Assembly: GCF_034424375.1 (NCBI RefSeq)
Contig: NZ_CP139965.1
Span: 5,022,001-5,086,000, forward strand
Source of the DNA: Paraburkholderia kururiensis
GTDB lineage: Bacteria; Pseudomonadota; Gammaproteobacteria; Burkholderiales; Burkholderiaceae
Direction of reading: 5' to 3'
Length of the DNA: 64,000 nt
Shown here: piece after piece, positions 34,613-43,821 of the stretch
How positions within the stretch are numbered: the stretch's first letter is position 1
How the letters are laid out: every line of letters starts with the position of its first letter
The notes under the pieces: model-generated
Told to the model about the DNA's origin: nothing
Databases searched by the model: none
Seen by the model: the letters and a program-made list of their open reading frames with translations, nothing else
Program-made: the position numbers and the translations under genes

Positions 34613-35434
34613 ATGGATGTAGCAGCAGACGATCGAGTGGGCAGGAATCTCGGCAACCACGACGGGCATAACGACCTGCTCGTGGGAATGAAGTCGGTGC
34701 GCGTCTGGGGCACGCTCGGCTGGCACGACATCAGGCAGCGCTATCGTCGCTCGGTGATTGGACCTTTCTGGTTCACGCTCAGCACGGCCATCATGGTGGT
34801 CGTGCTCGGCGCGCTGTACTCGACGCTGCTGCATCAGGAGATCAAAGACTACCTGCCGTACCTCGCAGTCGGGCTGGTGGTGTGGCAATACCTGTCGTCG
34901 GTGGCGAACGAAGGGTGCAACGCGTTCATCGGCTCGGCCTACCTCATCAAGCAGATACGGATTCCCTTGACCGTCCACGTTTGCCGGATCGCGTGGCGCA
35001 ATTTCGTGATCCTGCTGCACAGCTTCCCGGTGGTCGTGCTGCTGCTGATCGCGTTTGGGCGCTGGCCCAGCTGGGAATTTCTGCTTCTGCCCGTCGGCCT
35101 GGGCCTGCTATTCCTGCACGGCGTCTGGCTCGGCGTTTCGCTCGGCGTGTTGTGCGCGCGCTTCCGCGATATTCCGCCCATCGTGACCAACCTCATTCAG
35201 GTCGTGTTCTTCTTCACGCCGGTCATGTGGTCGCCGGAAATTCTCAAAGACCGCGGGTGGGTTGCCGAATACAACCCGCTGTATCACCTGATCGAAACCG
35301 TGCGGGCACCCGTTACGGGCCGGCCGATTCATTGGGAATCGTGGGCCTGGAGCATCGGTTTGCTGGTGGTTGGGTTCGCCTTTTCGCAATATCTGATGCG
35401 GCGGTGCCGCGATCGCGTTCCCTATTGGCTGTGA
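34613..35434 (+). CDS. wzm: Wzm-like ABC-2 polysaccharide exporter permease
   Basis: This ~273-residue inner-membrane protein has about six hydrophobic helices and the ABC-2 polysaccharide export pattern, including IRQRYRRSVIGPFWFTLS near the N-terminus and VVFFFTPVMWSPE later. It forms the channel half of an O-antigen or capsule exporter. The ATG at 34613 is chosen (GGA about ten bases upstream); an ATG at 34592 would add seven residues and overlap manC. The ATPase gene follows after four bases. Confidence 0.92.
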   Translation: MDVAADDRVGRNLGNHDGHNDLLVGMKSVRVWGTLGWHDIRQRYRRSVIGPFWFTLSTAIMVVVLGALYSTLLHQEIKDYLPYLAVGLVVWQYLSSVANEGCNAFIGSAYLIKQIRIPLTVHVCRIAWRNFVILLHSFPVVVLLLIAFGRWPSWEFLLLPVGLGLLFLHGVWLGVSLGVLCARFRDIPPIVTNLIQVVFFFTPVMWSPEILKDRGWVAEYNPLYHLIETVRAPVTGRPIHWESWAWSIGLLVVGFAFSQYLMRRCRDRVPYWL

Positions 35435-35438
35435 CATC

Positions 35439-36215
35439 GTGAGTTCATTTATTGTCGCCGAGGAAATTTCGGTCGAATTTCCGATCTACGAGAATTCCCA
35501 TCGCTCGCTGAAGAAGGCCGTGCTCAACCTGACGACCGGCGGCCGGATCGGCCAGGACGCGGGCCGCCACGCCGTCGTGCGGGCGCTGGACAATCTGACG
35601 TTCAGCTTCACGGACGGCGAGCGCATTGGTCTGGTCGGACACAACGGCTCGGGCAAGACAACCTTGCTGCGCGCGCTTTCCGGTGTCTACGCGCCGGTGC
35701 GCGGAAAGCTGAGCACGCGCGGCAAGATCGCTTCGCTGCTGGATGTCTCGATGGGTCTCGACCCGGACGCAACCGGCTTCGAGAACATCTATCTGCGCGG
35801 CATCCTCGACGGTCTGCCGCCCGCGCGGATCAAAAGCAAGATTGACGAGATCGCCGACTTCAGCGAACTCGGCGAATACCTGAACTTGCCGGTGCGCACG
35901 TATTCGAGCGGCATGATGCTGCGTCTTGCGTTCGCCATTTCGACCAGCATCGAGGCCGACATCCTCATCATGGACGAGTGGCTGAGCGTCGGCGATGCCG
36001 ACTTCAGCGTGAAAGCGGCGCAGCGCCTTGAAACGCTGGTCGGCAATGCTTCGATCGTCGTGGTGGCCACGCACGATCCCTCGCTCATCGAGCGCGTCTG
36101 CACCCGCAAGATCAGTCTGGAGCACGGGAAGATGGTGTCGGACGAGCCGGTCGTGCCGGCAATCGTTCCGCCAACGGAAGCCGAGCCCAACGGTAGCGCC
36201 CGGCAGACCGCGTGA
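35439..36215 (+). CDS. wzt: Wzt-like ABC polysaccharide exporter ATPase, short form
   Basis: The 258-residue ATPase energises export through Wzm. It has Walker A LVGHNGSGKTTLLRAL, the signature YSSGMMLRLAFAIST, Walker B ILIMDEWLSVGDADF and the switch His in VATHDPS. It starts with GTG four bases after wzm. There is no C-terminal carbohydrate-binding domain; longer Wzt proteins of ~400 residues use this domain to recognise a modified chain end. The length is like KpsT or short Wzt forms. Confidence 0.93.
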   Translation: MSSFIVAEEISVEFPIYENSHRSLKKAVLNLTTGGRIGQDAGRHAVVRALDNLTFSFTDGERIGLVGHNGSGKTTLLRALSGVYAPVRGKLSTRGKIASLLDVSMGLDPDATGFENIYLRGILDGLPPARIKSKIDEIADFSELGEYLNLPVRTYSSGMMLRLAFAISTSIEADILIMDEWLSVGDADFSVKAAQRLETLVGNASIVVVATHDPSLIERVCTRKISLEHGKMVSDEPVVPAIVPPTEAEPNGSARQTA

Positions 36216-36310
36216 GCTTGCACCGCCGTGGATGGACGTCCGCCAGGTGAGGCGAGCAGGTCGGAAACACTTCAACGGTTCTTCGTGGGCCTCAACGAGG
36301 CATGTAAAAC

Positions 36311-37696
36311 ATGCGTGCTGATCACCCGATTGTTCGCTACGGCGAGTCGCTTTTTCTGTACCAGCCGTTCCGCCTGCTGAAGGGCGTGATGGGCGCGTAC
36401 GTCGCCTATCCGATTGCGGAGAGCCGGGAGAAGCGCAGCGTGCGCCCCAAGGTGGCGGAATTGCGGCACCACTACGCGTTGCCGATGCCGGAGCGTCGTC
36501 AGATCGCGCTCGAGCGTCTTACGACTATTCTGCAGTTCGCCGGCGAGCATGTGCCGTACTACCGCGACCTGTTTCGGGCGAAGCAGTTCGATCCCGCCAA
36601 GGCCGGCAGGGACCCGCGCTATCTGGAGGAATTGCCTTATCTCACCAAGGACGTGATCCGGGAGCAGGGCGCAAGGCTTCTGTCTCGACCGCTTGAGGAA
36701 ATCCGGCATCACGCGTGCAAGACGGGCGGTTCCACTGGCCTTTCCTGCACGATCTACTACGATCAGGAAGCGGCCGACTATTCGTCTGCGGTCACGTTTT
36801 ACGCACGGCGCCGCGCGGGCAAGCGCGGCTATCGGTCCGAGCTCCATTTCGCGTGCCGCTTTCCCGATCAGGTGATTCCTGAGTGGCCGTCGCGCGAAGA
36901 CTTCAAGTGCTTCGCGATGAACCGCAGCAACATCTTCTTCGACCGCATCGACGACGAGGGGCTGGAGGAAATCTGGCGCACGTTGAAGCGGCGCAAACCC
37001 TTTCTTGCGCACGGGCATCCGTCGACCATGTATGCGTTGGCGTGCTATATCGAACGCAAGTACGGCGGCGCAAAGGCTTTCGAAGTCTTCGAGTCGAGCG
37101 GCGAATTGCTGGAGGACAGCGCGCGCGAAGTGATCGAACGGGCGCTTCGGTGTCGCGTGATCAATCGCTACGGGCTCGCGGAACTCGGCGTGATGGCGTA
37201 CGAGCTCGACGGCCATGAAGGCGGTTTTCAGATTCTCGAATCCGAAGGCTGGCCCGAGAACCGTCCTGTCGATACGGTTTCTGACGGCGGCGCGAGCGAG
37301 CTCGTTTTCACCGGCTTTCGCAACCGGCTGATGCCCCTGATCCGCTATGCGACGGGCGACCTCGCACACGTCGAAGATCGCGCCGACGGATTGTTCCTGA
37401 CGGATGTCGTGGGGCGGATTCACGACGTTGTGCCGATCAATGGCGTGGCGCACGCGACGCACCATATCCAGGACATGCTGGACCATCGCGTGGGCGGCAT
37501 TCAGGAATTCCAGATCGATCTGCGCACGCAACCTCCGACGTTGCGCATCGTGCTCGAGCCGTGGGCCAACGAGCAGGACACGACCGCGAAGCTGCGCAGC
37601 TACTGGCAAGACGCCTTCAGCATCGCCTATGTCGGCCACGACGACCTTGTGCGCGTGGGGCGCCGCGCAAAATTCCGCCATGTGGTGACGGCATGA
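36311..37696 (+). CDS. CapK/phenylacetate-CoA ligase-like adenylate-forming protein
   Basis: The 461-residue protein belongs to the CapK/PaaK-like ANL family found in capsule and exopolysaccharide loci. It has the family P-loop variant HHACKTGGSTGLSCTIYYD near residues 130-150, the INRYGLAELG segment that corresponds to the YGxTE motif, and LMPLIRYATGDLAH with the conserved Asp. It may activate a carboxylate for transfer to a sugar, but no substrate is known. It overlaps the deacetylase gene by four bases. Confidence 0.85.
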   Translation: MRADHPIVRYGESLFLYQPFRLLKGVMGAYVAYPIAESREKRSVRPKVAELRHHYALPMPERRQIALERLTTILQFAGEHVPYYRDLFRAKQFDPAKAGRDPRYLEELPYLTKDVIREQGARLLSRPLEEIRHHACKTGGSTGLSCTIYYDQEAADYSSAVTFYARRRAGKRGYRSELHFACRFPDQVIPEWPSREDFKCFAMNRSNIFFDRIDDEGLEEIWRTLKRRKPFLAHGHPSTMYALACYIERKYGGAKAFEVFESSGELLEDSAREVIERALRCRVINRYGLAELGVMAYELDGHEGGFQILESEGWPENRPVDTVSDGGASELVFTGFRNRLMPLIRYATGDLAHVEDRADGLFLTDVVGRIHDVVPINGVAHATHHIQDMLDHRVGGIQEFQIDLRTQPPTLRIVLEPWANEQDTTAKLRSYWQDAFSIAYVGHDDLVRVGRRAKFRHVVTA

Positions 37697-39267
37697 TCGG
37701 CGTTCTCTTTCCGGCTCCGTCGGACGAGGCCGGTCGACTCGTGCTGGCTGCGCTGCGCCGCTCGGTCAGCAGTGCGCAGGCAAACTGGCTGTCGTACGCG
37801 GCTCTGCGCGAGCGAGCGCCTGCCGTCATCGTCGCCATCGACGTGCCGGACGCCTGGGGCGCCGCCCTCGTCGAGTGGGTCGCTTCTTCACGCTCCAAAC
37901 TGGTCGTGTTCGGTCGGCTGCCCGCGGCGCTCGCGCGCTATCTTGGTTGTGAGGAGCGCGCATGGCCTGAGCCACTTGCGTCGGCCGCGCGCAGCGCGCC
38001 GGCAGCCAGTCGTGAAGCGGCCGAGAGCGACGCTTCGGTTCGATATACGGCGCTGTCGGCCACCCTTGGCGGTCGCGCATGGGTGCGTCCGTTCGAACGC
38101 TTCGACTTTACCGACGAGTGGAACAACCTGGGCTTCGGCGCGATTCGCGCGGATGGATCCATCTGGGCCGTTCGTCAGCCAATCGACGTCCCTGAAGAGG
38201 CCCGGCTGGCATCGGTTCACGTGGGCGCCGAGCGACAGTTTTCCTACGCAGGTCTGTGGGACAAGGCCACAGCCAGCGTACTCTGGTTCAATCGTCCCGT
38301 TGGCCCTTGCGACTCGTTCGAGTGGCGGTTGATCGAGAACTTCCTGTCGGCGCATCGCGCCGGCGAACTTCACTGTCAGCCTGTTCTGAGCGAGATTCCG
38401 TGGGGTTACGATGCCGCGATCACATCTCGCCTCGACTGCGATGAGGATGTCGAGTCGGCGCGTCCGTTGTGGCAGACGTACCGACGCCTGGGTGTCCCGT
38501 TCTCGCTCGCGGTTCACACGTCGAATCTCGCGGACACGACTCATCACGCGATTCTTCGCGAGCTTGCAGCCGACCGCGACGCCGCGCTGCTTTCTCATAC
38601 GGCCACGCACGCGCCCAACTGGGGCGGAAGTTACGAGGCTGCATGTGTAGAGGGCGGCGAATCGATGCGGCTGCTGCAGTCCGTGATCGGCAAGCCGGTT
38701 CGCTACGCCGTGTCGCCGTTTCACCAGAGCCCGCCTTACGCGCTCGAAGCGTTGTCCGACTGTGGCTACTCGGGCTGTGTGGGCGGAATCATCCGCAACG
38801 ATCCGGAATTCGTACTGGCGCGAGGCGGCACGCTTGCCGGCATGCCGGAGGGCTTCATTGGACACAGCCAGCAGACGATGCTGCATGGCGATTGCATGCT
38901 GGCCTCGGGCGACCCCCTGGCCGTGTTCAAGCAGGCATTCGATCTGGCGTTCGAGACGAAGACGCTTTTCGGCTACCTCGACCACCCGTTCTCGGCGCGC
39001 TACCAGTACGGTTGGCCCAACGAACCCGTGCGCATCGACGCTCACGAAAAGCTGATCGCGTACATCGCTGGCCGCGCGAGCAAACCAGTCTTCCTCAATG
39101 AAGAGACGGCGCTGGATTTCCTGCTGGCCAAATCGTCGCTGCGCGTGATTGAAGAGGACGGAACGTTCCGTGTGCAATTGCCCGGCGAGCCGGGCACTGC
39201 GTTGCGCTTCGCGGTCGAGTTCCGTGGTGAATCGTTCGAGGTTGATCCAGAGGGGCGGCTGCGATGA
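37693..39267 (+). CDS. Polysaccharide deacetylase-like protein
   Basis: The 524-residue protein has a central NodB-type region: ITSRLDCDEDV with an Asp pair like the metal-binding DD motif, and LLSHTATHAPNW with the SHxxxH motif. The flanking ~220 N-terminal residues and the C-terminal tail have no family I recognise. It probably removes acyl groups, such as N-acetyl groups from sugars. It is translationally coupled to the CapK-like gene (ATGA) and to wecB (ATGA), so the three likely act on one sugar residue. Confidence 0.82.
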   Translation: MIGVLFPAPSDEAGRLVLAALRRSVSSAQANWLSYAALRERAPAVIVAIDVPDAWGAALVEWVASSRSKLVVFGRLPAALARYLGCEERAWPEPLASAARSAPAASREAAESDASVRYTALSATLGGRAWVRPFERFDFTDEWNNLGFGAIRADGSIWAVRQPIDVPEEARLASVHVGAERQFSYAGLWDKATASVLWFNRPVGPCDSFEWRLIENFLSAHRAGELHCQPVLSEIPWGYDAAITSRLDCDEDVESARPLWQTYRRLGVPFSLAVHTSNLADTTHHAILRELAADRDAALLSHTATHAPNWGGSYEAACVEGGESMRLLQSVIGKPVRYAVSPFHQSPPYALEALSDCGYSGCVGGIIRNDPEFVLARGGTLAGMPEGFIGHSQQTMLHGDCMLASGDPLAVFKQAFDLAFETKTLFGYLDHPFSARYQYGWPNEPVRIDAHEKLIAYIAGRASKPVFLNEETALDFLLAKSSLRVIEEDGTFRVQLPGEPGTALRFAVEFRGESFEVDPEGRLR

Positions 39268-40385
39268 AAGTGATGGTCGTACTGGGTACGCGCCCGGAAG
39301 TCATCAAGCTGGCGCCGGTGATCGAGGCGTTGCGCCCGAGGGTAGAGACCATCGTGTGCGCGAGCGGTCAGCACAAGGAAATGCTGGCGCAGGCGCTCGG
39401 CTTTTTCGGCATCGTGCCGGACATCAGTGTGGACACGATGAGTCCGGGGCAGTCGTTGAACATCCTGTCGGCGAAGCTGCTGACCGAGATGGACGGGGTA
39501 CTCGAGCGGGTTCGCCCTGACTGGGTCGTCGTGCAGGGCGATACGACGACCGCCTTCTGTGCGGGACTGGCTGCGTTCCATCGCGGTATTGCGGTAGCTC
39601 ACGTTGAAGCTGGACTGCGCACGCGTGATCTGGCGAATCCGTTTCCGGAAGAGGCGAACCGCAGCCTGCTCGCTCGCATCGTTACCCGCCATTTCGCGCC
39701 GACGGAACTCGCTCGCCAGAACCTGCTGCACGAGGGCATCGACGACGCGCGCATCGTTGTGACCGGCAATACCGTGGTGGATGCCATCATGCTGGCCCGG
39801 CAATCATGGGAGCAGGCGCCCGCGAGTCTCGCGTTGCCCAGGTGGGAGGGTGCGGAGCAGTCCCACATTCTGGTGACCTGTCATCGGCGTGAAAACTTCG
39901 GCGAGACGCTGCTGGGCATCTGCAAGGTGTTGCGCGACCTGTGTGGTCGGTATCGGCAATATCAGTGGGTGTTTCCGGTTCACCTGAATCCCGCCGTGCG
40001 CGAACCCGTGATGCGTGAGCTTGGCGCGATTCCCAATCTGGCTTTGATCGAGCCCGTGGACTATCCGTCGAGCCTTTACCTCATCAGCCGGAGCGTGCTC
40101 GTGGTCAGCGACTCGGGCGGCATTCAGGAAGAGGCGCCAACGTTCGGCGTGCCGGTGGTCGTAATGCGCGGCCACACCGAGCGGCGCGAAGGCGTGGATG
40201 CCGGATTTGCGACACTGGCCGGGCAAACGCCGGAAGGCATCGAGGCTGCCGCTGTGGCTTGGCTGGACAACCCGGAGCGTCGGCAAGCGCTGCGCAATCG
40301 GGCGAATCCGTATGGCGATGGCCGTGCGTCCGAACGCATGGTTGCGAGCCTGCTTGGGCAGCCGGTTGAGGTGTTCGGTGGCTGA
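39264..40385 (+). CDS. wecB: WecB, UDP-N-acetylglucosamine 2-epimerase
   Basis: The 373-residue enzyme interconverts UDP-GlcNAc and UDP-ManNAc. It has MVVLGTRPEVIKLAPVIEAL, VVVQGDTTTAFCAGL, VAHVEAGLRTRD, PEEANRSLL and VVSDSGGIQEEAPTFGVPVV, all typical of the non-hydrolysing class. It provides ManNAc for the polymer, and the following glycosyltransferase overlaps it by eight bases. Confidence 0.95.
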   Translation: MKVMVVLGTRPEVIKLAPVIEALRPRVETIVCASGQHKEMLAQALGFFGIVPDISVDTMSPGQSLNILSAKLLTEMDGVLERVRPDWVVVQGDTTTAFCAGLAAFHRGIAVAHVEAGLRTRDLANPFPEEANRSLLARIVTRHFAPTELARQNLLHEGIDDARIVVTGNTVVDAIMLARQSWEQAPASLALPRWEGAEQSHILVTCHRRENFGETLLGICKVLRDLCGRYRQYQWVFPVHLNPAVREPVMRELGAIPNLALIEPVDYPSSLYLISRSVLVVSDSGGIQEEAPTFGVPVVVMRGHTERREGVDAGFATLAGQTPEGIEAAAVAWLDNPERRQALRNRANPYGDGRASERMVASLLGQPVEVFGG

Positions 40386-41622
40386 GTCTGAGCACTTCGG
40401 GCCGCCCGCCCGCGATTGCGTTCTCTTTTCCACCGCCGACTGGGACGAGCCGTACTGGACGAACAAGCAGCACACCGCGCGCATTCTCGCGCGTCGCGGC
40501 TGGAGGGTGTTGTACGTCGAAAGCGTTGGTTTGCGCTCGCCGAAGCTGGCAAGCGGCAAAGACTGGGCGCGCATCTGGCGCCGGCTCTGGAGTGGCCTGC
40601 GGTCCAACTTTATTGCGCCGCCACAACGCGAGCGCAACGTGTGGGTGCTTTCACCGTTGATGTTTCCCGCGAAGCACCATTGGCCAGTGGTGAGCCGCTT
40701 CAATCAGGCTTTGCTGAGGTGGAGCCTCGCGCGGTTTGCGCGCCGTCACCGTTTTTCAGATACGGTGGTGTGGACGTATCATCCCTTCATGCTGGAGGCG
40801 GTCGAGACACTGCCTCACGGACCGCTGATTTATCATTGCGTGGACGATCTGGCGGCGATTCCAGGAGTTGACGTCGAGGCGTTCCACCGAGCGCAGCAAC
40901 AACTACTGGGCTTGAGCGAAGCGGTATTTACAACGGCCGCGGCACTGCGCGATCAATGCCTGGCGTTCAATCCGAACACTCACTTTTTTGCGAATGTCGT
41001 GGATGCGCAGCACTTTGGACGCGCGCTCGAGCGCCGCGGGCCATTGCCGCATGATCTTGCTGCGATCGCCGGGCCGCGACTGGTCTATCACGGCGTATTG
41101 TCCGACTTCAAGGTGGATTTTCCTCTGATCGCCGCGGCGGCGCGTATGCGGCCGGACTGGCAATGGATCTTCATCGGTGAAGAGCGGGAAGGCCAGCGCA
41201 GCGCCTGGGTGTCGCAGTTGAAGGAGTTGCCCAACGTGCATTTCCTTGGCTACAGGCTTTATGAAGAACTGCCCGCGTATCTGGCCGGAATGGACGTCGG
41301 ATTGTTGCCGACGCTGCTGAACGGCTATACGCGGTCGATGTTCCCGATGAAATTCTTTGAGTACCTGGCCGCTGGTCTGCCGGTGGTTTCAACGCCTCTC
41401 GATTTCACCAAAGACCGCTTCGATGGACTCGAAGTGGGGGAAACGCCCGAGGGGTTCGTGTCCGCAATCGAGCGTCAGCTGGCGCGCGGCAGGCTGACAC
41501 CCGAGGAGTCCCGCGAATACGTGGGCGATAATACCTGGGATGTCCGGACCGTTAAAATGCTGGATTGTGTGTGGCGAGGATTGGCGAGCAGGAAGCCAGA
41601 GCAGCTTGCCTCGGAACATTAA
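40378..41622 (+). CDS. Glycosyltransferase, GT-B fold, TuaH-like
   Basis: This 414-residue protein starts at a GTG (40378) overlapping the wecB stop. It shows an N-terminal domain with WRVLYVESVGLR and LIYHCVDDLAAIPG, and a GT1-type C-terminal domain with LPTLLNGYTRSMFPMKFFEYLAAGLPVV. The order resembles TuaH-like glycosyltransferases of wall teichuronic acid synthesis. The sugar donor and acceptor are unknown. It probably adds a residue made by the genes next to it. Confidence 0.8.
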   Translation: MAESEHFGPPARDCVLFSTADWDEPYWTNKQHTARILARRGWRVLYVESVGLRSPKLASGKDWARIWRRLWSGLRSNFIAPPQRERNVWVLSPLMFPAKHHWPVVSRFNQALLRWSLARFARRHRFSDTVVWTYHPFMLEAVETLPHGPLIYHCVDDLAAIPGVDVEAFHRAQQQLLGLSEAVFTTAAALRDQCLAFNPNTHFFANVVDAQHFGRALERRGPLPHDLAAIAGPRLVYHGVLSDFKVDFPLIAAAARMRPDWQWIFIGEEREGQRSAWVSQLKELPNVHFLGYRLYEELPAYLAGMDVGLLPTLLNGYTRSMFPMKFFEYLAAGLPVVSTPLDFTKDRFDGLEVGETPEGFVSAIERQLARGRLTPEESREYVGDNTWDVRTVKMLDCVWRGLASRKPEQLASEH

Positions 41623-41634
41623 CTGGAGTATCGA

Positions 41635-42606
41635 ATGAGCGATTCGCGCGTACTTATCACGACCTACCCTGCGGCATTTCTGCACCGCGGCGGCGGGGAG
41701 CTCGAGCTGGTCGATCTGCTGGCCAATCTTCGGCAGCTCGGCGTTCGGGCGGACCTTTACGGCCCGACCGCACAACCGCTGAACAAATACGACGTGGTGC
41801 TCCATTACTCGGTTGTCCCGACGGGCATGGAGTTCGTGCGTGAGGTCAAGGCCGCAGGCAAGAAGCTGGTCCTGATGCCGAGCCTGTGGTGGCTGAAAGA
41901 GCCGAGCCAGCAAGAGAAGAGCTCCGTTGCCGAGTTCTTCAGGCTGGCCGACGTCGTTGTGTTCAAGTCGAAGTCCGAGTTCGAGAACGTTGCCGCCCAC
42001 GTGCCGCTCGAGGCGTCGAAAGTTGCATATTGCCGATGGGGCGCCGACTCCTGCTTCGAAGAACTGATCAGCGGCGATCTCTTCAAGCAGACGTACAAGG
42101 TCGACGAGTACATGCTCTCGGTCGGCATTATCGAAGAGCGCAAGAATCAGCTCGCGGCCATCCACGCGTTGCGCGACTCGAAGATTCCGCTCGTGTTTGT
42201 CGGCGACTATCGCGACCGCGAATATTACGAAGCCTGTGTGAAGGCTGCACCGCCGCACTTCAAGTTCCTGCCTTACCTGGCGCCGAAATCCGAGATTCTG
42301 CGTTCCGCACTGCGCGGGGCTCGCGTGTTCATCGAAGTTTCGCTTGAGCCCGCAGGATTCTCCGCGTTCGAAGCCGCTCTCGCGCGCGTGCCCATGGTGC
42401 TGTCGGCCGGGCCGTGGACGCAAGAGCATTTCGGCACCGAGCTCGTGCATCAGGTCGACCCTGTCTCTACCGCATCCATCCAGAAGGGCGTACAAGCGGC
42501 GCTCAATACGCCCGTATCGCCGCAACTGCAGCGCAACGTCCATAACCAGTATCTGATGCCGCAATGCCTCGAACCGCTGGTTCGCGTACTGGGCGTGCGG
42601 TCCTGA
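41635..42606 (+). CDS. Glycosyltransferase, GT-B fold
   Basis: The 323-residue protein opens VLITTYPAAFLHRGGGELE, like the start of the glycosyltransferase at 46029-47774 (VLFNTYPMAFHTPGGGEIQ). The C-terminal half has IIEERKNQLAAIHALRDS and VFIEVSLEPAGFSAFEAALARVPMVLS, an EPxxFxAxEA variant of the GT4 E-x7-E motif. It starts 12 bases after the preceding gene. The donor is not known. Confidence 0.8.
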   Translation: MSDSRVLITTYPAAFLHRGGGELELVDLLANLRQLGVRADLYGPTAQPLNKYDVVLHYSVVPTGMEFVREVKAAGKKLVLMPSLWWLKEPSQQEKSSVAEFFRLADVVVFKSKSEFENVAAHVPLEASKVAYCRWGADSCFEELISGDLFKQTYKVDEYMLSVGIIEERKNQLAAIHALRDSKIPLVFVGDYRDREYYEACVKAAPPHFKFLPYLAPKSEILRSALRGARVFIEVSLEPAGFSAFEAALARVPMVLSAGPWTQEHFGTELVHQVDPVSTASIQKGVQAALNTPVSPQLQRNVHNQYLMPQCLEPLVRVLGVRS

Positions 42607-42676
42607 CTGGAGCACGAGCGGGGCGGGCCCCGGAACCAACATTCATGTAGCACGGGCAGCCGTGCGCCAGAACCCT

Positions 42677-43816
42677 ATGAGCGAACAAACAGTACGCAGC
42701 TTCAATTTCCATGCGGACAAGCGGCTGGAAAGCGAGGTGATCGTCCGGAAAGATTCCTTGCGTCATCTCGACGCAATGGGCGTCTTCGACCATATCCGCA
42801 AGGAATCCAAGCATTTGCTGGTGACGGACAAGAACGTTGAAAAGCTCTACCTGCGACGTGTGCTCGAGGGTATCGAGCGCTCCGGCCGTTCGGTACGCAC
42901 GTTGATTGTTCCGGCGAGCGAAAGCTCGAAGAGCTTCAAGGTGTATTCCCAACTCGTCGAAAAGGCGCTGGACTACGGGTTCGACAAGCACTCCGTGATA
43001 TTTAGTCTCGGCGGCGGCGTGGTGAACAATCTGGCAGGTTTTCTCGCCTCCACCTTGTATCGCGGCATCGGACTTGTGCATTTCCCGACGAGCTTGCTGT
43101 CCCAGGTCGACGCGGCAATCGACTTCAAACAGGCGATCAACTTCGATCACGGGAAAAACCTGATCGGAAGCTACTACCCGGCCTCGAAGATCGTCGTCGA
43201 TCCGCTGGTTTTGCGTACCCTCGACGTGCGCCTGATTCGCGATGGCCTTGCCGAGTCCATCAAACATGCGATTTGCCAGGACACGAAGTTTCTGTCGTTC
43301 ATTACTTCGAACAGCGAACACCTGGTCGATCCAGATTTCCTTGCCGAGGTCGTGACGAAATCGATCGAGCTCAAGCTCGAAGTCATGAGCGGCGATCTCG
43401 ACTCGGACTACGACGAAACGCTGAAGCAATACGGCCACGCGATCGGTCACGCTGTCGAGCATTTGTCCGAGGGAGAGGTGTATCACGGCGAAGCCATCTC
43501 GATCGGCATGTGCGTGTCGGCCGAAGTGGCGTTGTTGCTGGGCTTGTCCGACGAAGAAACGGTCGAGATGCACTACGACGTGTTCAGCCGCATTGGCCTT
43601 CCCACGACGGTGCCGGAAGCATTCTCGCTGTCGGACCTTTGGGAGAAGATCCGCTACGACAAGCACTTTCTAAGTGGCAAGGCATACATGGGCCTTGTAC
43701 GCACTGCCGGTGTGATGGCGCCGACCAATAACGGTAATTTCGGTCACTACATCGAACAGGCTGTCGTGTTCGAGGCGATAGAGAAGAATCGGCGTCAGGG
43801 AGCACGCGGACTCTGA
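42677..43816 (+). CDS. Sugar-phosphate cyclase of the dehydroquinate/2-deoxy-scyllo-inosose synthase superfamily
   Basis: The 379-residue protein has the Rossmann loop GGGVVNNLAGF (112-122), YRGIGLVHFPTSLLSQVD, and the metal ligands expected of the superfamily: Glu193, His258 (GHAIGHAVE) and His270 (YHGEAISIGM). In place of the GGKTGIN stretch of true dehydroquinate synthases it has KQAIN (151-155) followed by GKNLIG (159-164), which I recall as the form in 2-deoxy-scyllo-inosose synthases. It may therefore turn a hexose phosphate into a carbocycle rather than make 3-dehydroquinate. It is grouped with a glycosyltransferase (next gene, 5 bases) and an SDR, so a cyclitol building block for the polymer is likely but unproven. 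Confidence 0.8.
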   Translation: MSEQTVRSFNFHADKRLESEVIVRKDSLRHLDAMGVFDHIRKESKHLLVTDKNVEKLYLRRVLEGIERSGRSVRTLIVPASESSKSFKVYSQLVEKALDYGFDKHSVIFSLGGGVVNNLAGFLASTLYRGIGLVHFPTSLLSQVDAAIDFKQAINFDHGKNLIGSYYPASKIVVDPLVLRTLDVRLIRDGLAESIKHAICQDTKFLSFITSNSEHLVDPDFLAEVVTKSIELKLEVMSGDLDSDYDETLKQYGHAIGHAVEHLSEGEVYHGEAISIGMCVSAEVALLLGLSDEETVEMHYDVFSRIGLPTTVPEAFSLSDLWEKIRYDKHFLSGKAYMGLVRTAGVMAPTNNGNFGHYIEQAVVFEAIEKNRRQGARGL

Positions 43817-43821
43817 CCATC

